A stretch of DNA of 64,000 nucleotides from Halalkalibacter krulwichiae (GCF_002109385.1 NZ_CP020814.1:3309501-3373500); one strand, 5' to 3'. Positions 10,752-22,587 are shown, counted from the first letter of the stretch. Numbers and translations: made by a program. Notes: generated by a model not told the origin, from the letters alone.

Positions 10752-10884
10752 CAGAACCGCTCCACTCTTTATTGAGTCTTTATGCGTGTTCAAAAAGTGG
10801 TGACAGTACGTACCCCAAGATGAGAAACTTTTTGAACATCTTTATCTCATAAGTTTATCAGTTCATTCCTGTCATTACAATGAA

Positions 10885-10922
10885 GGGATAAACCAAAAAG
10901 GGAAAAACCACCCTTTTTGGTT
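10885..10922. repeat. 38-bp hairpin repeat, copy 1
   Basis: This is identical over 38 bp to 11014-11051. Arms aaccaaaaaggg (10891-10902) and its complement (10911-10922) form a 12-bp stem with an 8-nt loop. It looks like a second, duplicated copy of the leuD 3' hairpin. Confidence 0.85.
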
Positions 10923-10929
10923 GTAGGTT

Positions 10930-11010
10930 GCAATGGCTTCTCTCGATGCGCGCCTCTTTGAGAAAACCGCTCAAAGTGGCTTAAAACCTTGCATCGGTTC
11001 CACTCATTGC
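10930..11010. repeat. Dispersed relative of the 126-bp repeat family
   Basis: The outer arms GCAATGG...CGATGC and GCATCGG...CTCATTGC are inverted. They enclose an inner hairpin CTTTGAG/CTCAAAG and a CTTAAAA spacer. The arms and CTTAAAA match the minus strand of the tandem elements at 26582-26790, while the inner hairpin sequence differs. It is bracketed by the two 38-bp hairpin copies. Confidence 0.7.
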
Positions 11011-11013
11011 TTC

Positions 11014-11057
11014 GGGATAAACCAAAAAGGGAAAAACCACCCTTTTTGGTTTATCCC
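11014..11057 (-). terminator. leuD 3' hairpin and putative terminator (38-bp repeat, copy 2)
   Basis: A perfect 18-bp stem (11014-11031 with 11040-11057) around an 8-nt loop. The leuD TAA stop (11051-11053) lies inside its 5' arm as transcribed. A U5 run lies within the 3' arm, not after it, so termination would use the GGG/CCC core. Processing or stabilisation of the leu mRNA end is an alternative. Confidence 0.6.
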
Positions 11058-11623
11058 TCGTATGCTTTGATTTTATCTTCATATTTTAGGGTTAGGCCGA
11101 TTTCGTCCCAGCCGTTTAGGAGCATTTCTTTCCAGTATGGATCGATGGCAAATGAAGCTTCGAATCCCTCTCCGCTGATTGTTTGATTTTCTAAGCTCAC
11201 ACTCAACTCATACGTATCGTTAGCTCCGTTTTGTAGGAGTTGATACACTTTTTTCTCATCTAATCGAATCGGAAGCATGCCATTTTTAACACAGTTATTA
11301 TAGAAAATGTCCGCAAAGCTTGGTGCAATAATAACTTTAAATCCATAGTCATGCAAAGCCCACGGTGCATGTTCTCGTGAAGATCCACAGCCGAAGTTAT
11401 GCCCAGCTACTAAAATCGATGCTCCTTGGTTATGTTCTTGGTTTAATTCAAAATTAGGATCTGGAGTTCCGTCTTTTTGAAAACGCCAATCATAAAAAAG
11501 GAATTGTCCGAAGCCAGTACGCTCTACTCTCTTTAAAAATTGTTTTGGAATGATTTGATCAGTATCAACATTCACTCGATCTAGTGTTGCAATCTTTCCT
11601 GTATGATTTACAATTGGTTCCAT
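11051..11623 (-). CDS. leuD: 3-isopropylmalate dehydratase small subunit LeuD
   Basis: A 190-residue swivel subunit that pairs with LeuC to isomerise 2- to 3-isopropylmalate in leucine synthesis. Conserved sequences include the [12 protein letters not shown] motif near the N-terminus and [16 protein letters not shown] in the middle, the substrate-contacting loop. It is the last gene of the leu operon, 12 bp after leuC. The 3' end is embedded in a hairpin. Length is normal (about 199 in B. subtilis). Confidence 0.96.
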   Translation of the reverse strand: MEPIVNHTGKIATLDRVNVDTDQIIPKQFLKRVERTGFGQFLFYDWRFQKDGTPDPNFELNQEHNQGASILVAGHNFGCGSSREHAPWALHDYGFKVIIAPSFADIFYNNCVKNGMLPIRLDEKKVYQLLQNGANDTYELSVSLENQTISGEGFEASFAIDPYWKEMLLNGWDEIGLTLKYEDKIKAYEG

Positions 11624-11635
11624 TATTCTTCCCTC

Positions 11636-13054
11636 CTACTGCGTAACCTTTTGAGTCTTCCACTCACGAATATCGACAAAATGTCCAGCAATCGCTGCTG
11701 CTGCTGCCATTTGCGGACTAACTAAGTGCGTACGAGCCCCTTTACCTTGACGACCTTCAAAGTTACGATTGGAAGTCGATGCACAACGCTCTCCTTCTGG
11801 AACAACATCAGGATTCATACTTAAACACATGCTACAGCCTGAGCTGCGCCATTCAAATCCAGCATCGATAAAGATTTTATCAAGTCCTTCTGCTTCTGCA
11901 CGTTGTTTAACCTTTTGTGATCCTGGTACAACAAGAGCTCGAACATGATCGGCAACCTTTTGTCCTTGAATCATATTTGCGGCTGCACGCAGATCACTTA
12001 AACGAGAATTCGTACAAGATCCGATGAATACGTGTTGAATCTCAATCTCTGAAACAGGAGTACCAGGAGTTAGTTCCATATAATCTAAAGCTTGTTGGAT
12101 TGCTCGTTGATCTGTGTCTGTTTCACCATCAGCTGCAGAAGGAACTGCTTTTGAAATTCCAACTCCTTGAGATGGGTTTGTTCCCCATGTAACCATCGGC
12201 TCAATTTCAACTGCATCTATCGTTACAACGCGGTCATAGCTAGCACCCTCATCTGTAGCTAGTGCTTTCCACTCCTCAACGACTTGATCAAAAGCCTCAC
12301 CTGACGGGACATATTGTCTTCCCTCTAAGTAATCAAATGTCACTTGGTCTGGACTGATTAAACCAGCTTTTGCTCCAGCTTCAATAGACATATTACAGAT
12401 CGTCATTCTCTCTTCCATTGTCATGCCACGGATCGCTTCCCCTGTAAATTCAATAACAGAACCAGTTCCAACATCGACTCCAAATTTAGCGATAATTGCT
12501 AAAATAACATCTTTTGCAGAAATGCCAGAAGCTAATTTACCTGTTACACGAACTTCAAGCGTTTTAGGACGAGATTGCCAGATTGTTTGAGTTGCTAAAA
12601 CGTGCTCAACCTCACTCGTTCCAATTCCAAACGCTAATGCTCCAAAAGCTCCATGTGTTGATGTATGACTATCCCCACATACAATTGTTTTGCCTGGCTG
12701 TGTTAACCCTAACTCAGGACCAATGACATGAACAATTCCGTTTTCTGGATGTTCTAGATCAGCTAATTCAATTCCAAACTCTTTACAGTTATCTTCTAGA
12801 GTATCAATTTGCTTTCTTGCAATTTGATCAGAAATATCGTAACGATTTACGGTAGGTACGTTGTGGTCCATTGTTGCAAAAGTTAAGTCCGGACGACGTA
12901 CTTTACGATTCGCTAATCTTAATCCTTCAAACGCTTGTGGGGAAGTTACCTCATGTACCATGTGCAAATCAATGTAGAGGAGACTAGGCTTCCCTTCTTC
13001 TGCGATTACCTCATGCTTTTCCCAAATTTTCTCAATTATCGTTTTAGGTGCCAT
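11636..13054 (-). CDS. leuC: 3-isopropylmalate dehydratase large subunit LeuC
   Basis: A 472-residue aconitase-family enzyme carrying the catalytic [4Fe-4S] cluster. Cluster cysteines are in GSCTNSR (about 348) and in GCSMCLS (about 408 and 411). Other motifs are DHNVPT and [13 protein letters not shown]. It acts with LeuD. A 99-bp gap with an inverted repeat separates it from leuB, so leuC-leuD may be expressed at a different level from the genes upstream. Confidence 0.97.
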   Translation of the reverse strand: MAPKTIIEKIWEKHEVIAEEGKPSLLYIDLHMVHEVTSPQAFEGLRLANRKVRRPDLTFATMDHNVPTVNRYDISDQIARKQIDTLEDNCKEFGIELADLEHPENGIVHVIGPELGLTQPGKTIVCGDSHTSTHGAFGALAFGIGTSEVEHVLATQTIWQSRPKTLEVRVTGKLASGISAKDVILAIIAKFGVDVGTGSVIEFTGEAIRGMTMEERMTICNMSIEAGAKAGLISPDQVTFDYLEGRQYVPSGEAFDQVVEEWKALATDEGASYDRVVTIDAVEIEPMVTWGTNPSQGVGISKAVPSAADGETDTDQRAIQQALDYMELTPGTPVSEIEIQHVFIGSCTNSRLSDLRAAANMIQGQKVADHVRALVVPGSQKVKQRAEAEGLDKIFIDAGFEWRSSGCSMCLSMNPDVVPEGERCASTSNRNFEGRQGKGARTHLVSPQMAAAAAIAGHFVDIREWKTQKVTQ

Positions 13055-13106
13055 TTTCGCTCCTCCTCTTCATTCTTAATCTATTCCTATTATCTACATC
13101 TAGTAA

Positions 13107-13145
13107 ATAGATGACTTCACTGAAATCAGTTAAGAAGTCATCTAT
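13107..13145 (-). repeat. Inverted repeat between leuB and leuC
   Basis: Arms atagatgacttc (13107-13118) and its complement (13134-13145) form a 12-bp stem. No U tract follows in the transcribed direction, so it is not a convincing terminator. Confidence 0.55.
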
Positions 13146-13153
13146 CTTTCACT

Positions 13154-14245
13154 TTACGCTGTTACTGTTTTTTCATTAAGAGCTTCAATAACTCTTTGTG
13201 TCATTTCATTAGTAGAAAGGGCGTCTGTAGCATCTTTTGTCAAATCTGCTGTACGATAGCCTTTTTCTAACACCGTATTAATCGCTTCTTGCAGTGCCTG
13301 AGCTTCGTTTGGCAGTTTAAACGCGAACGTTAGCATCATTGTAAGTGATGATAGTGTTGCTAATGGGTTCGCAATGCCTTTTCCAGCAATATCTGGTGCT
13401 GATCCGTGAATCGGCTCAAATAACCCTGGTCCATTCGCACTCATACTCGCAGATGGGAGCATACCTAATGAACCAGTAATCATAGATGCTTCGTCGCTTA
13501 GAATATCTCCAAACATATTTTCTGTCACTACAACATCAAACTGTCTTGGATTACGGATCAACTGCATCGCAGCATTATCAACAAGCATATGGCTGTATGT
13601 TACTTCAGGATAATCTTTTGCCACTTCGTCAACAATCTCTCTCCAAAGGCGACTTGATTCTAATACATTAGCTTTGTCAACAGACGTTAAATGACCTCGA
13701 CGTTCTTGCGCAAATTCAAAGCCTTTTCTTACGATTCGCTCAACTTCTTGGCGAGAGTACACCAGTGTGTCGACTGCCGTTTCTTGTTCGCCCTCTCCTC
13801 TACGCTCACGCGGCTCTCCAAAATAGATTCCACCAGTTAATTCTCTAACAATTAAAAGGTCTACCCCTTCAATTATTTCATCTTTCAATGGAGAAGCTTC
13901 TGCTAGTGAATCATAAATGGTAACAGGGCGTAGATTCGCAAAAAGTTCAAGTTGCTTACGCAAACCTAGAAGTCCTTGTTCAGGTCGCTGATGTCCAGGA
14001 AGGGTATCCCATTTTGGACCACCAACAGCACCTAAAAGAACTGCATCACTACTTTTACAAATTGATAATGTTTCTTCCGGTAAAGGTGAACCTGTTTTAT
14101 CAATCGCTACGCCACCAAGATCTCCATATACAAAATCAAATTCATGATTATACAAGCGGCCAATCTCGTTTAACACTTTAGTTGCTGATTCACAAACTTC
14201 TGGTCCAATTCCATCACCTGGGAGAATCGCAATTCGCTTTTTCAT
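13154..14245 (-). CDS. leuB: 3-isopropylmalate dehydrogenase LeuB
   Basis: A 363-residue NAD+-dependent oxidative decarboxylase, third step of leucine synthesis. It carries the N-terminal [11 protein letters not shown] motif and [15 protein letters not shown], the substrate-binding stretch. The metal-binding region [20 protein letters not shown] and the NAD-site [15 protein letters not shown] motif complete it. The ATG at 14243-14245 has GGGAGG eight bases upstream; the codon before it is TTG and is not needed. The leuA stop is 14 bp upstream. Confidence 0.96.
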   Translation of the reverse strand: MKKRIAILPGDGIGPEVCESATKVLNEIGRLYNHEFDFVYGDLGGVAIDKTGSPLPEETLSICKSSDAVLLGAVGGPKWDTLPGHQRPEQGLLGLRKQLELFANLRPVTIYDSLAEASPLKDEIIEGVDLLIVRELTGGIYFGEPRERRGEGEQETAVDTLVYSRQEVERIVRKGFEFAQERRGHLTSVDKANVLESSRLWREIVDEVAKDYPEVTYSHMLVDNAAMQLIRNPRQFDVVVTENMFGDILSDEASMITGSLGMLPSASMSANGPGLFEPIHGSAPDIAGKGIANPLATLSSLTMMLTFAFKLPNEAQALQEAINTVLEKGYRTADLTKDATDALSTNEMTQRVIEALNEKTVTA

Positions 14246-14259
14246 CAAATTCCCCTCCC

Positions 14260-15807
14260 TTACACCTTAGCAGGATTCTTTCGCTGCTCATTAAAGATTT
14301 TACGATTAATTGTACGGTTAACAGCATTAATGTAAGCTTTTGCCGAAGCCTCTAAGACGTCATGAGCAGTCCCACGACCAGATGATTCTGCTCCATCATA
14401 CTTCACAGTTACATAAACTTCAGCTAGTGAGTCACGTCCAGCAGTCGTTGATTGAATGCGATAATCCATTAGCATAATTGGCTCATTAATGACGCGCTCT
14501 AATGTATTGTAAATCGCTTCAACACTACCAGAGCCCGTTGCCGCTTCTTGAATTACTTCTCCATCTGGCTTCTTAATCGTGATCGTCGCTGTAGGAATAT
14601 TAGTCGTTCCATAGTTCACTTGTAATGCTTCTAGTTCATAATGAGCAATAGCCGAACCAACAGTTGCTTCTGTCATCAACGCGAAGAGATCTTCTTCGGT
14701 AATATCTTTCTTCTTAGCAGTTAGATCTTTGAATGCTTCAAAAGTCTTTTGCATCTGCTCATCTGTGCCATTGAAACCTAATTCAATTAGTTTCTCTTTA
14801 AACGCATGTCGTCCAGAATGCTTTCCTAATACCATTCTGTTAGATGAAACCCCTACTAATTCCGGAGTAATAATTTCGTATGTTTCTTTGTTTTTTAAGA
14901 CCCCATCTTGGTGAATGCCTGATTCATGAGCAAATGCATTTGCACCAACAACAGCTTTATTACTAGGAATAACCATCCCTGTTAATTTACTTACTAGAGA
15001 ACTAGTTCGTTTGATTTCTTTTAGTGTTAAATCTGTGTTCGCTTGATAATGATCTTGACGAATTTGAAGAGCTACAGCTATTTCTTCAAGTGAAGCATTT
15101 CCTGCACGTTCTCCAATTCCATTTACTGTACATTCCACTTGACCTGCTCCATTTTGAATCGCAGCAAGTGAATTTGCTACCGCCATCCCAAGATCATCAT
15201 GATTATGAGTTGATAGAATTGCTTTATCAATGTTTGGTACATTTTCTGATACATACCTAAACATTTGACCAATTTCATACGGTGTTGTATATCCAACCGT
15301 ATCCGGTAAATTAATAACGGTCGCTCCTGCATCTATTACCTCACGGATAATTCTTGCTAAAAACGGTAAATCAGAGCGGCTCGCATCTTCAGCTGACCAT
15401 TGCACTTGTGGGAATTTAGCAGCTGCATATTTAACTGCAGCTACCGCATTTTCCACAACTTGATCTGGTGTCATTCTAAGCTTATATTCCATATGAATGG
15501 GTGAAGTGGCGATAAAAACATGGATTCTCGGTTCTGCACTTGCTTTCAGTGCCTCCCAAGTCGTTTCAATCTCACGCTCGAGCGAACGGGAAAGACCTGT
15601 GATTGAACTTCCTTTTACCGTTTCAGCAATTGCTTTAACAGAAGCAAAATCACCTTGAGAAGATGCTGGAAAACCAGCCTCAATAATATCTACACCTAAG
15701 CGCTCAAGCTGCTTAGCAATCTCAAGTTTCTCTTGAAAGTTTAAATTCACACCTGCTGACTGTTCGCCGTCTCTTAGCGTGGTATCGAAAACATTAATCT
15801 TACGCAC
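14260..15807 (-). CDS. leuA: 2-isopropylmalate synthase LeuA
   Basis: A 515-residue enzyme that condenses 2-oxoisovalerate with acetyl-CoA; it is the committed, leucine-inhibited step. The N-terminal HMGL-like TIM barrel opens with [13 protein letters not shown] and carries the metal-binding [15 protein letters not shown]. The C-terminal third (about 390-515) is the regulatory LeuA allosteric domain. The start is GTG with AAGGAGTG upstream. It follows ilvC by 13 bp, making the leu genes an extension of the ilv operon. Confidence 0.96.
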   Translation of the reverse strand: MRKINVFDTTLRDGEQSAGVNLNFQEKLEIAKQLERLGVDIIEAGFPASSQGDFASVKAIAETVKGSSITGLSRSLEREIETTWEALKASAEPRIHVFIATSPIHMEYKLRMTPDQVVENAVAAVKYAAAKFPQVQWSAEDASRSDLPFLARIIREVIDAGATVINLPDTVGYTTPYEIGQMFRYVSENVPNIDKAILSTHNHDDLGMAVANSLAAIQNGAGQVECTVNGIGERAGNASLEEIAVALQIRQDHYQANTDLTLKEIKRTSSLVSKLTGMVIPSNKAVVGANAFAHESGIHQDGVLKNKETYEIITPELVGVSSNRMVLGKHSGRHAFKEKLIELGFNGTDEQMQKTFEAFKDLTAKKKDITEEDLFALMTEATVGSAIAHYELEALQVNYGTTNIPTATITIKKPDGEVIQEAATGSGSVEAIYNTLERVINEPIMLMDYRIQSTTAGRDSLAEVYVTVKYDGAESSGRGTAHDVLEASAKAYINAVNRTINRKIFNEQRKNPAKV

Positions 15808-15820
15808 TACAACCCACTCC

Positions 15821-16858
<1,038 letters not shown>

Positions 16859-16867
16859 TTATATAGG

Positions 16868-16898
16868 GGTTTCTCAAGTAAATAGTACGTAAGAAACC
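16868..16898 (-). repeat. Hairpin in the ilvH-ilvC gap, about 45 nt above ilvC
   Basis: Arms ggtttct (16868-16874) and agaaacc (16892-16898) form a 7-bp stem in the [12 protein letters not shown] region above ilvC. It resembles in position the 5' stem-loop left by processing of the B. subtilis ilv-leu mRNA. That function is inferred from position only. Confidence 0.4.
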
Positions 16899-17004
16899 TT
16901 GAAGCAATTAGTACAGCCACTGCTCTAAAAACTAGTACGTTTTGTAAGTAGCAGAACCATTGCATTACCTCTGTTGATCATTTCTAACAACATCCATTGC
17001 TAGA

Positions 17005-17526
17005 TTAATTAATTAGTGTTAAACGATAAGGATCTGTTACAGGCTTCTTCGTGCTACGGTTAAAGGCAGTAATACCTGTACGAGCAATTTCCTTAATTCC
17101 ATAAGGACGAAGCAGGTCAATAAACGCCTCGACTTTTGGATGATCACCTGTAATTTGAATTGTCATTGATTCTCGACCGACATCAATAATGGTCGCTCGG
17201 AACGGATTAACAAGTGCAGCTACTTCACCACGTTGTTGCGGGGAAGCTACTATTTTTACGAGAGCTAACTCTCTAGCAACAATAGATTCATCTGTTATAT
17301 CTTTTACTTTTAATACATCCACTTGCTTATTAAGTTGCTTAATAACTTGTTCTACATTTTGCATACTGTCAACAGCAACCACGAAAGTCATCCTTGAAAC
17401 AGATGGATTTTCGGTTACCCCAACTGTAATGCTTTCAATGTTGTAATGACGTCTAGCAAATAACCCTGTAATTCGGTTTAGTACACCTGAAGTATTATTA
17501 ACTAGTGCCGTGATGGTTCGTTTCAT
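17005..17526 (-). CDS. ilvH: Acetolactate synthase regulatory subunit IlvH
   Basis: A 173-residue regulatory subunit that binds valine and activates IlvB. The N-terminal ACT domain reads [21 protein letters not shown], here written only up to the glycine-rich turn [12 protein letters not shown]-terminal ALS_ss_C domain (about 85-160) follows. Its ATG overlaps the ilvB stop by 4 bp, indicating [13 protein letters not shown] coupling of the two subunits. A 182-bp gap to ilvC follows. Confidence 0.95.
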   Translation of the reverse strand: MKRTITALVNNTSGVLNRITGLFARRHYNIESITVGVTENPSVSRMTFVVAVDSMQNVEQVIKQLNKQVDVLKVKDITDESIVARELALVKIVASPQQRGEVAALVNPFRATIIDVGRESMTIQITGDHPKVEAFIDLLRPYGIKEIARTGITAFNRSTKKPVTDPYRLTLIN

Positions 17527-19250
17527 TGTGGTTTAACCCCCTCCATTTGATGTTGACCTTTTCCTGGCGAGATCATTGGATACACATTTTCTTCTTTTGC
17601 AACGCGAACATCTAGTAAAACCGGACCTGGGTGAGCAATCATCTCTTCCAATGCACCTTTTAACTCTGACACCTTCTCTACCTTCATTCCTTTAATGTCG
17701 TAAGCATCTGCTAGTTTGACAAAGTTAGGTTGGATTGGGAATAAAGAGTTTGAATAGCGCTCTCCATGAAATAATTGTTGCCATTGTCTAACCATTCCTA
17801 GCGAAGCGTTGTTCACAATGACAATTTTCACCGGTAAATGTAATTCTTGTAAAAGTGATAGCTCTTGAGCCGTCATTTGGAAACCAGCATCCCCAATAAC
17901 AGCTACAACCGGTGACTTCGGTTCTGCAAATTGTGCTCCAATCGCAGCCGGGAAACCAAATCCCATTGTTCCAAGTCCTCCAGATGTAACCCAACGGTTC
18001 GGCTTATTAAATCGGTAGAATTGAGCAGACCACATTTGATGCTGGCCTACATCAGTCGTAACAATCGCCTCACCATTCGTCACTTCATGAATGATCTCAA
18101 TTAAATGCTGTGGTTTAATCGTTTCACCATCTTCTTGATACCAAAGTGGATATTCCTCTTTTAGTCCTTGTAACTTCTCAACCCATGCTTTCGTATCTCC
18201 ACTCTCAGATTGCTCATCAAGCAACATTTGAACAGCATGTTTCGCATCCCCAACAACCGGAATTTCTGTTTCAATGATTTTGCCAATTTCTGCAGGATCA
18301 ATGTCGATATGAACCACTCTTGCATTTGGAGCAAAGTGATCTAAGTTTCCAGTTAATCGGTCATCAAATCTAGCTCCAATATTAATTAACAGATCTGATT
18401 CATGGATAGCCATATTCGCTGTATAAGTACCATGCATTCCCGCCATTCCTAAGAACAGTTCATGATCTCCTGGGAAGCTCCCTAATCCTAGTAATGTGTT
18501 AACAACTGGGATCTTTGTTTCTTCTACATAAGCTAGTAACTCATCTGTTGCTTTTCCATGTAGCACTCCAGCCCCAGCTAAAATTACAGGCTTTTTCGCT
18601 GCCATTACTGCTTCGACAACCTTGCGAACTTGCAGGCGATTTGGAATTGTTGTCGGTTGATAACCTGGTAAGTTAACTTCCTTTGTATAATCAAATAAAC
18701 CAGTTGCTAAGGATACATCTTTTGGTAAATCAATTAATACAGGACCCGGACGACCGGTTGTAGCAATATGGAATGCTTCTTTTAGGATTCTCGGAAACTC
18801 ATCTACAGAACGAACCTGATAATTGTGCTTCGTAATCGGCATTGTAATTCCGATGATATCCGCCTCTTGGAACGCATCTGTTCCAATAACCGTCGTTGCA
18901 ACCTGACCTGTAATAACAACTAGAGGAAGTGAGTCTATCATCGCATCAGCAATTCCCGTAATTACATTTGTTGCACCTGGGCCGGATGTTACGACACAAA
19001 CCCCCGGTTTCCCTGAAACTCTCGCATAACCTTCTGCCGCGTGAATGGCTCCTTGTTCATGTCTGGCTAACACATGGTGAATACCTGTTTTATAAATTTC
19101 ATCATATGTCGGTAAGATCGCTCCACCTGGATAACCAAAAATGACTTCAACACCTTCTTTAGCAAGTGCTTCAATTAACATACTTGAACCAGAAAGTTCT
19201 TTTGGTTCTTCCACTGTTTCAAGTTCTTTATTTTCCAATTTTGTACTCAT
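17523..19250 (-). CDS. ilvB: Acetolactate synthase large subunit IlvB
   Basis: A 575-residue thiamine-diphosphate enzyme that forms acetolactate and acetohydroxybutyrate. The N-terminal domain has [17 protein letters not shown]. The active-site Glu is in [14 protein letters not shown]. The C-terminal ThDP motif starts [14 protein letters not shown] and includes the [13 protein letters not shown] stretch. It is the first gene downstream of the leucine T-box and overlaps ilvH. The start is ATG; the poorly conserved first 20 residues precede the catalytic fold. Confidence 0.96.
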   Translation of the reverse strand: MSTKLENKELETVEEPKELSGSSMLIEALAKEGVEVIFGYPGGAILPTYDEIYKTGIHHVLARHEQGAIHAAEGYARVSGKPGVCVVTSGPGATNVITGIADAMIDSLPLVVITGQVATTVIGTDAFQEADIIGITMPITKHNYQVRSVDEFPRILKEAFHIATTGRPGPVLIDLPKDVSLATGLFDYTKEVNLPGYQPTTIPNRLQVRKVVEAVMAAKKPVILAGAGVLHGKATDELLAYVEETKIPVVNTLLGLGSFPGDHELFLGMAGMHGTYTANMAIHESDLLINIGARFDDRLTGNLDHFAPNARVVHIDIDPAEIGKIIETEIPVVGDAKHAVQMLLDEQSESGDTKAWVEKLQGLKEEYPLWYQEDGETIKPQHLIEIIHEVTNGEAIVTTDVGQHQMWSAQFYRFNKPNRWVTSGGLGTMGFGFPAAIGAQFAEPKSPVVAVIGDAGFQMTAQELSLLQELHLPVKIVIVNNASLGMVRQWQQLFHGERYSNSLFPIQPNFVKLADAYDIKGMKVEKVSELKGALEEMIAHPGPVLLDVRVAKEENVYPMISPGKGQHQMEGVKPQ

Positions 19251-19370
19251 TCCCTAGTACCTCCTAACATGGTTTTGATTTATTGAATATTGCGTTTTTT
19301 AAAAATAAAAATAACTTTACCTCAATTAATCTTGTCAGCCTCTTATAAGGATCTACTTAATAGTTCCAAT

Positions 19371-19655
19371 AAAAAAAATCCTTCCACCCCATATAAGCCG
19401 CTTGCTAGCAGCAGAAGGGGCGAAAAGATTTTCACTTTCCACGGTACCACCCTTATTCATTGAACATAATTGTTCAATCTTAACGGATAAGTTTCCACTT
19501 ATCACATTTTAATAACGAGTGCTGTGAACACCCGGCCACTCCTACTAAACAAACATCGTTCAGAATGACACTCAGAGGCGAGCTTCATCAAAGTTGACAA
19601 CACCGCATTTCAGCATCACGGCTCTCTGTAGAAGTCAAACATTGATTACTTTTCC
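19371..19655 (-). promoter_or_regulatory. T-box leader controlling ilvB (leucine specifier, CUC)
   Basis: The minus strand has the T-box sequence AAGGGTGGTACCGTGG (19439-19454). Upstream is a long Stem I region beginning AAGAGG and closing at CGCCTCTGAG. Downstream is a terminator with arms 19377-19390 and 19417-19430 followed by eight U. The specifier position, read by alignment with the pheS leader in this same window, is CUC (Leu) in GAAGCTCGCC. Uncharged tRNA-Leu would favour read-through into ilvB. Stem I starts about 30 nt after the ilvD stop, leaving no space for a promoter of its own. Confidence 0.9.
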
Positions 19656-19674
19656 TCTTCTTCGTTTTAACTTA

Positions 19675-21342
19675 TTAAATTTTCATTACTCCACCTGTGT
19701 TTGCAGATGTTACTAACTTTGCATATCTAGCGAGATAGCCTTTTTTCACTTTCGGCTCTGGCTCTACCCAACCTTCTTTGCGCGAAGCGTGTACTTCGTC
19801 AGAAACGAGCCACTCAATTGTTCTATTTGTTAAATCAATACGGATTTTATCTCCGTTTTCTACAAATGCGATCGGTCCACCATCAGCTGCTTCCGGTGAA
19901 ATATGCCCTATCGAAATTCCTCTCGATGCACCCGAGAATCTTCCGTCTGTAATCAATGCAACTTTTGTACTTAAGCCACGACCTGCAATGGCTGATGTAG
20001 GTGCTAACATTTCAGGCATTCCAGGACCTCCTTTAGGTCCTTCATAACGAATGACTACAACATGACCTTCACGTACAGTTCCTTCGTTGATTGCATCTTG
20101 TGCTTCTTCTTGAGAGTTAAAGACAATCGCTTCCCCTTCAAATACCTTTATTGAAGGATCAACAGCTCCTACTTTTATAACTCCCCCATTTGGTGCAATG
20201 TTACCGTATAAGATGGACAATCCACCGACAGGACTATATGGGTTATCTTTACGACGGATAACATCATCATTTGTAATTTCAGCGTCTTTTACATTTTCGT
20301 ATAAGCTTTTTCCAGTGATCGTAATTCGTTCAGGGTGAATAGCTCCTTCAATCGAGCAAAGCTCTTTAATGATGGCACTCACTCCACCTGCATGATGTAC
20401 ATCGTCCATAGAATAATCAGATGCTGGACTAATTTTACTTAAATACGGAACTCTTTCAGCCACTTCATTGATTCTGTTTAAGTCATAATCAATTTCAGCT
20501 TCATTTGCAATCGCTAATGTATGGAGAACTGTATTTGTAGAACCACCCATTGCCATATCAAGTGCGAAAGCATCATCGATTGTCTCTTTCGTAACAATAT
20601 CACGAGGTCTAATGTCTTTTTCAATTAATTTCATGAGATGCTTAGCAGCGTCTTTGATTAATTTGTGACGCTCATTTGATGTTGCAACAATTGTTCCATT
20701 CCCTGGTAGAGCAAGACCTAACATCTCCATCAATGAGTTCATTGAATTGGCTGTAAACATCCCTGAGCAAGAACCACACGTCGGACAAGCTGTTTGTTCG
20801 ATTTCAAGCAATTCTTCCCTTGACATTTTACCTGACGAGAATGCGCCTACCCCTTCAAATACTGAAGTTAAAGAAAGGTTCTTACCATCTTGCGTTTTTC
20901 CCGCTTCCATCGGACCACCTGATACAAATACAGCTGGTACATTCGTTCTAACTGCTGCCATTAGCATTCCTGGTGTGATTTTGTCACAGTTTGGAATATA
21001 GAACACTCCATCAAACCAGTGAGCATTAATGACTGTTTCTGCAGCGTCACAGATGATTTCACGACTCGGAAGAGAATAACGCATTCCGATATGTCCCATT
21101 GCTATTCCATCGTCAACACCGATTGTGTTGAATTCAAATGGAATTCCACCAGCTTCACGAATCGCTTCTTTAGCCACTTCCGCAAATTTATTTAAATGCA
21201 TATGACCAGGGATAATATCAATATAAGAGTTACAAACACCAATAAATGGCTTATCCATATCCTCATCTTTTACACCAGCTGCTCGAAGCAAGCTACGATG
21301 TGGCGCTCGATCAATCCCTTTTTTAATCATGTTACTTCTCAT
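19675..21342 (-). CDS. ilvD: Dihydroxy-acid dehydratase IlvD
   Basis: A 555-residue Fe-S dehydratase that makes the 2-oxo acids of valine and isoleucine. Cluster cysteines are in [10 protein letters not shown] and [17 protein letters not shown]. The C-terminal [20 protein letters not shown] motif is intact. It lies between ilvE and the ilvB T-box; B. subtilis keeps ilvD elsewhere. The transcript from the ilvE promoter must pass through ilvD to reach the T-box. Confidence 0.97.
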   Translation of the reverse strand: MRSNMIKKGIDRAPHRSLLRAAGVKDEDMDKPFIGVCNSYIDIIPGHMHLNKFAEVAKEAIREAGGIPFEFNTIGVDDGIAMGHIGMRYSLPSREIICDAAETVINAHWFDGVFYIPNCDKITPGMLMAAVRTNVPAVFVSGGPMEAGKTQDGKNLSLTSVFEGVGAFSSGKMSREELLEIEQTACPTCGSCSGMFTANSMNSLMEMLGLALPGNGTIVATSNERHKLIKDAAKHLMKLIEKDIRPRDIVTKETIDDAFALDMAMGGSTNTVLHTLAIANEAEIDYDLNRINEVAERVPYLSKISPASDYSMDDVHHAGGVSAIIKELCSIEGAIHPERITITGKSLYENVKDAEITNDDVIRRKDNPYSPVGGLSILYGNIAPNGGVIKVGAVDPSIKVFEGEAIVFNSQEEAQDAINEGTVREGHVVVIRYEGPKGGPGMPEMLAPTSAIAGRGLSTKVALITDGRFSGASRGISIGHISPEAADGGPIAFVENGDKIRIDLTNRTIEWLVSDEVHASRKEGWVEPEPKVKKGYLARYAKLVTSANTGGVMKI

Positions 21343-21393
21343 TGCTACCCGCTCCCTATTTCAATGCTTCTCTCTCAACTCTTCTCGTCTCCA

Positions 21394-22284
21394 TTACAAG
21401 GCTTTTGTATAAACCTTTTCTCCCTCTTCTACAACTCTTTCTCTAAATGCTTTCAGTAAAGAGTTTGTTTCTTTTCCTGGTTTGCCTTCTCCAATGATCC
21501 GGCCATCTACTTTCACTACTGCAATTACTTCTGCAGCTGTACCAGTTAAGAACACCTCATCTGCTGTATAGACATCATGTCTTGTAAAAGGTTCTTCTTT
21601 TACTGTATATTTAAGGTCTTTTGCTATTTCAATAATGGCATTTCTAGTAATCCCTTCTAAAGCTCCAATGTAACCTGGAGGAGTAATTACTTGCTTTCCT
21701 CTTACGATAAAGACATTATCTGCTGATCCTTCAGCAACATATCCTTGATCATTTAACATTAGCGCTTCACTAACACCTGCAAGACTAGCTTCTATTTTCA
21801 CTAGAATATTATTCAAATAATTCAGTGATTTCACTTTAGGACTAAGTACATCAGGTCGATTTCTACGTGTTGCCACAGTGATTATTTCTAAACCTGATTC
21901 ATATAATTCCTTAGGAAAGATAGCTAATTCCTCAGCGATAATGATTACTTGTGGCTTAGGACATGATGCAGGATCTAAGCCAAGGTTTCCTACTCCTCTC
22001 GATACAATAAGGCGAATGTACGCATTATTGAGCGCGTTTTTCTGAAGAGTTTGGATTACTAATTCTTTCATTTCATCTTTGGTGTGTGGAATAGTCAGCA
22101 TGATCGATTTCGCTGAATTGTACAGCCTATCTAAATGCTCTTGTAAACGAAAGACATTTCCATCATATACACGAATTCCTTCAAACACTCCATCACCATA
22201 TAGGAAACCGTGATCATATACGGAAATTTTCGCGTCCTCTTTTAGGACATATTCTCCACTTAAATAAATCCACTGTTCACTCAT
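21394..22284 (-). CDS. ilvE: Branched-chain amino acid aminotransferase IlvE
   Basis: A 296-residue class IV PLP aminotransferase for the last step to Leu, Ile and Val. It shows DHGFLYGDGVFEGIRVYDG, typical of the family's N-terminal domain. The PLP lysine is in SPKVKSLNYLNN. The C-terminal EVFLTGTAAEV motif is present. The start is the ATG at 22282-22284 with GAGGGGAG upstream; the upstream in-frame extension is unsupported. It is the first gene of the supraoperon, driven by a consensus promoter about 120 bp upstream. Confidence 0.95.
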   Translation of the reverse strand: MSEQWIYLSGEYVLKEDAKISVYDHGFLYGDGVFEGIRVYDGNVFRLQEHLDRLYNSAKSIMLTIPHTKDEMKELVIQTLQKNALNNAYIRLIVSRGVGNLGLDPASCPKPQVIIIAEELAIFPKELYESGLEIITVATRRNRPDVLSPKVKSLNYLNNILVKIEASLAGVSEALMLNDQGYVAEGSADNVFIVRGKQVITPPGYIGALEGITRNAIIEIAKDLKYTVKEEPFTRHDVYTADEVFLTGTAAEVIAVVKVDGRIIGEGKPGKETNSLLKAFRERVVEEGEKVYTKAL

Positions 22285-22400
22285 GACGTTACTCCCCTCA
22301 TGTACGATACACTTGTTGTTCCTTCCTGAGGACAACCCCACTAAACATTTATCTTTCTTGAGCGGACATTTGTTTTTTTAAAATACTGTTGTTGAGATTT

Positions 22401-22429
22401 ATCTTACGCTCATTCAGGTGCATGGTCAA
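22401..22429 (-). promoter_or_regulatory. ilvE sigma-A promoter
   Basis: On the minus strand TTGACC (22424-22429), exactly 17 bp, TAAGAT (22401-22406). The leader to ilvE is about 110 nt and has no T-box. Confidence 0.8.
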
Positions 22430-22475
22430 CCATTTTTTTAAAAATAATGCGACTATTTTGATTAGTCGTTGTAAT

Positions 22476-22489
22476 TGAATGCGCTTACA
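22476..22489 (-). promoter_or_regulatory. CcpA-type cre site upstream of the ilvE promoter
   Basis: TGTAAGCGCATTCA on the minus strand matches every fixed position of the cre consensus TGNAANCGNWNNCW. Its centre is roughly 88 bp above the inferred start of transcription. In B. subtilis CcpA activates ilv-leu from a comparable upstream site, so activation is the likely role here. Confidence 0.6.
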
Positions 22490-22587
22490 CCCTTGATAGT
22501 AATATGATTCAAAAAAATAATTCCACATATTCCTATTTTGTGGATATTCCAAGAACATTCGGACACCCTATAAACGGGTGATAATAA

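Noticed and set aside
10930..11010. Insertion sequence or MITE with coding potential
   Set aside because: No transposase and no short target duplication; kept only as a repeat.
22349..22558. Open frame of 69 codons on the minus strand above ilvE
   Set aside because: It spans the ilvE promoter and cre site and has no ribosome site or known similarity.
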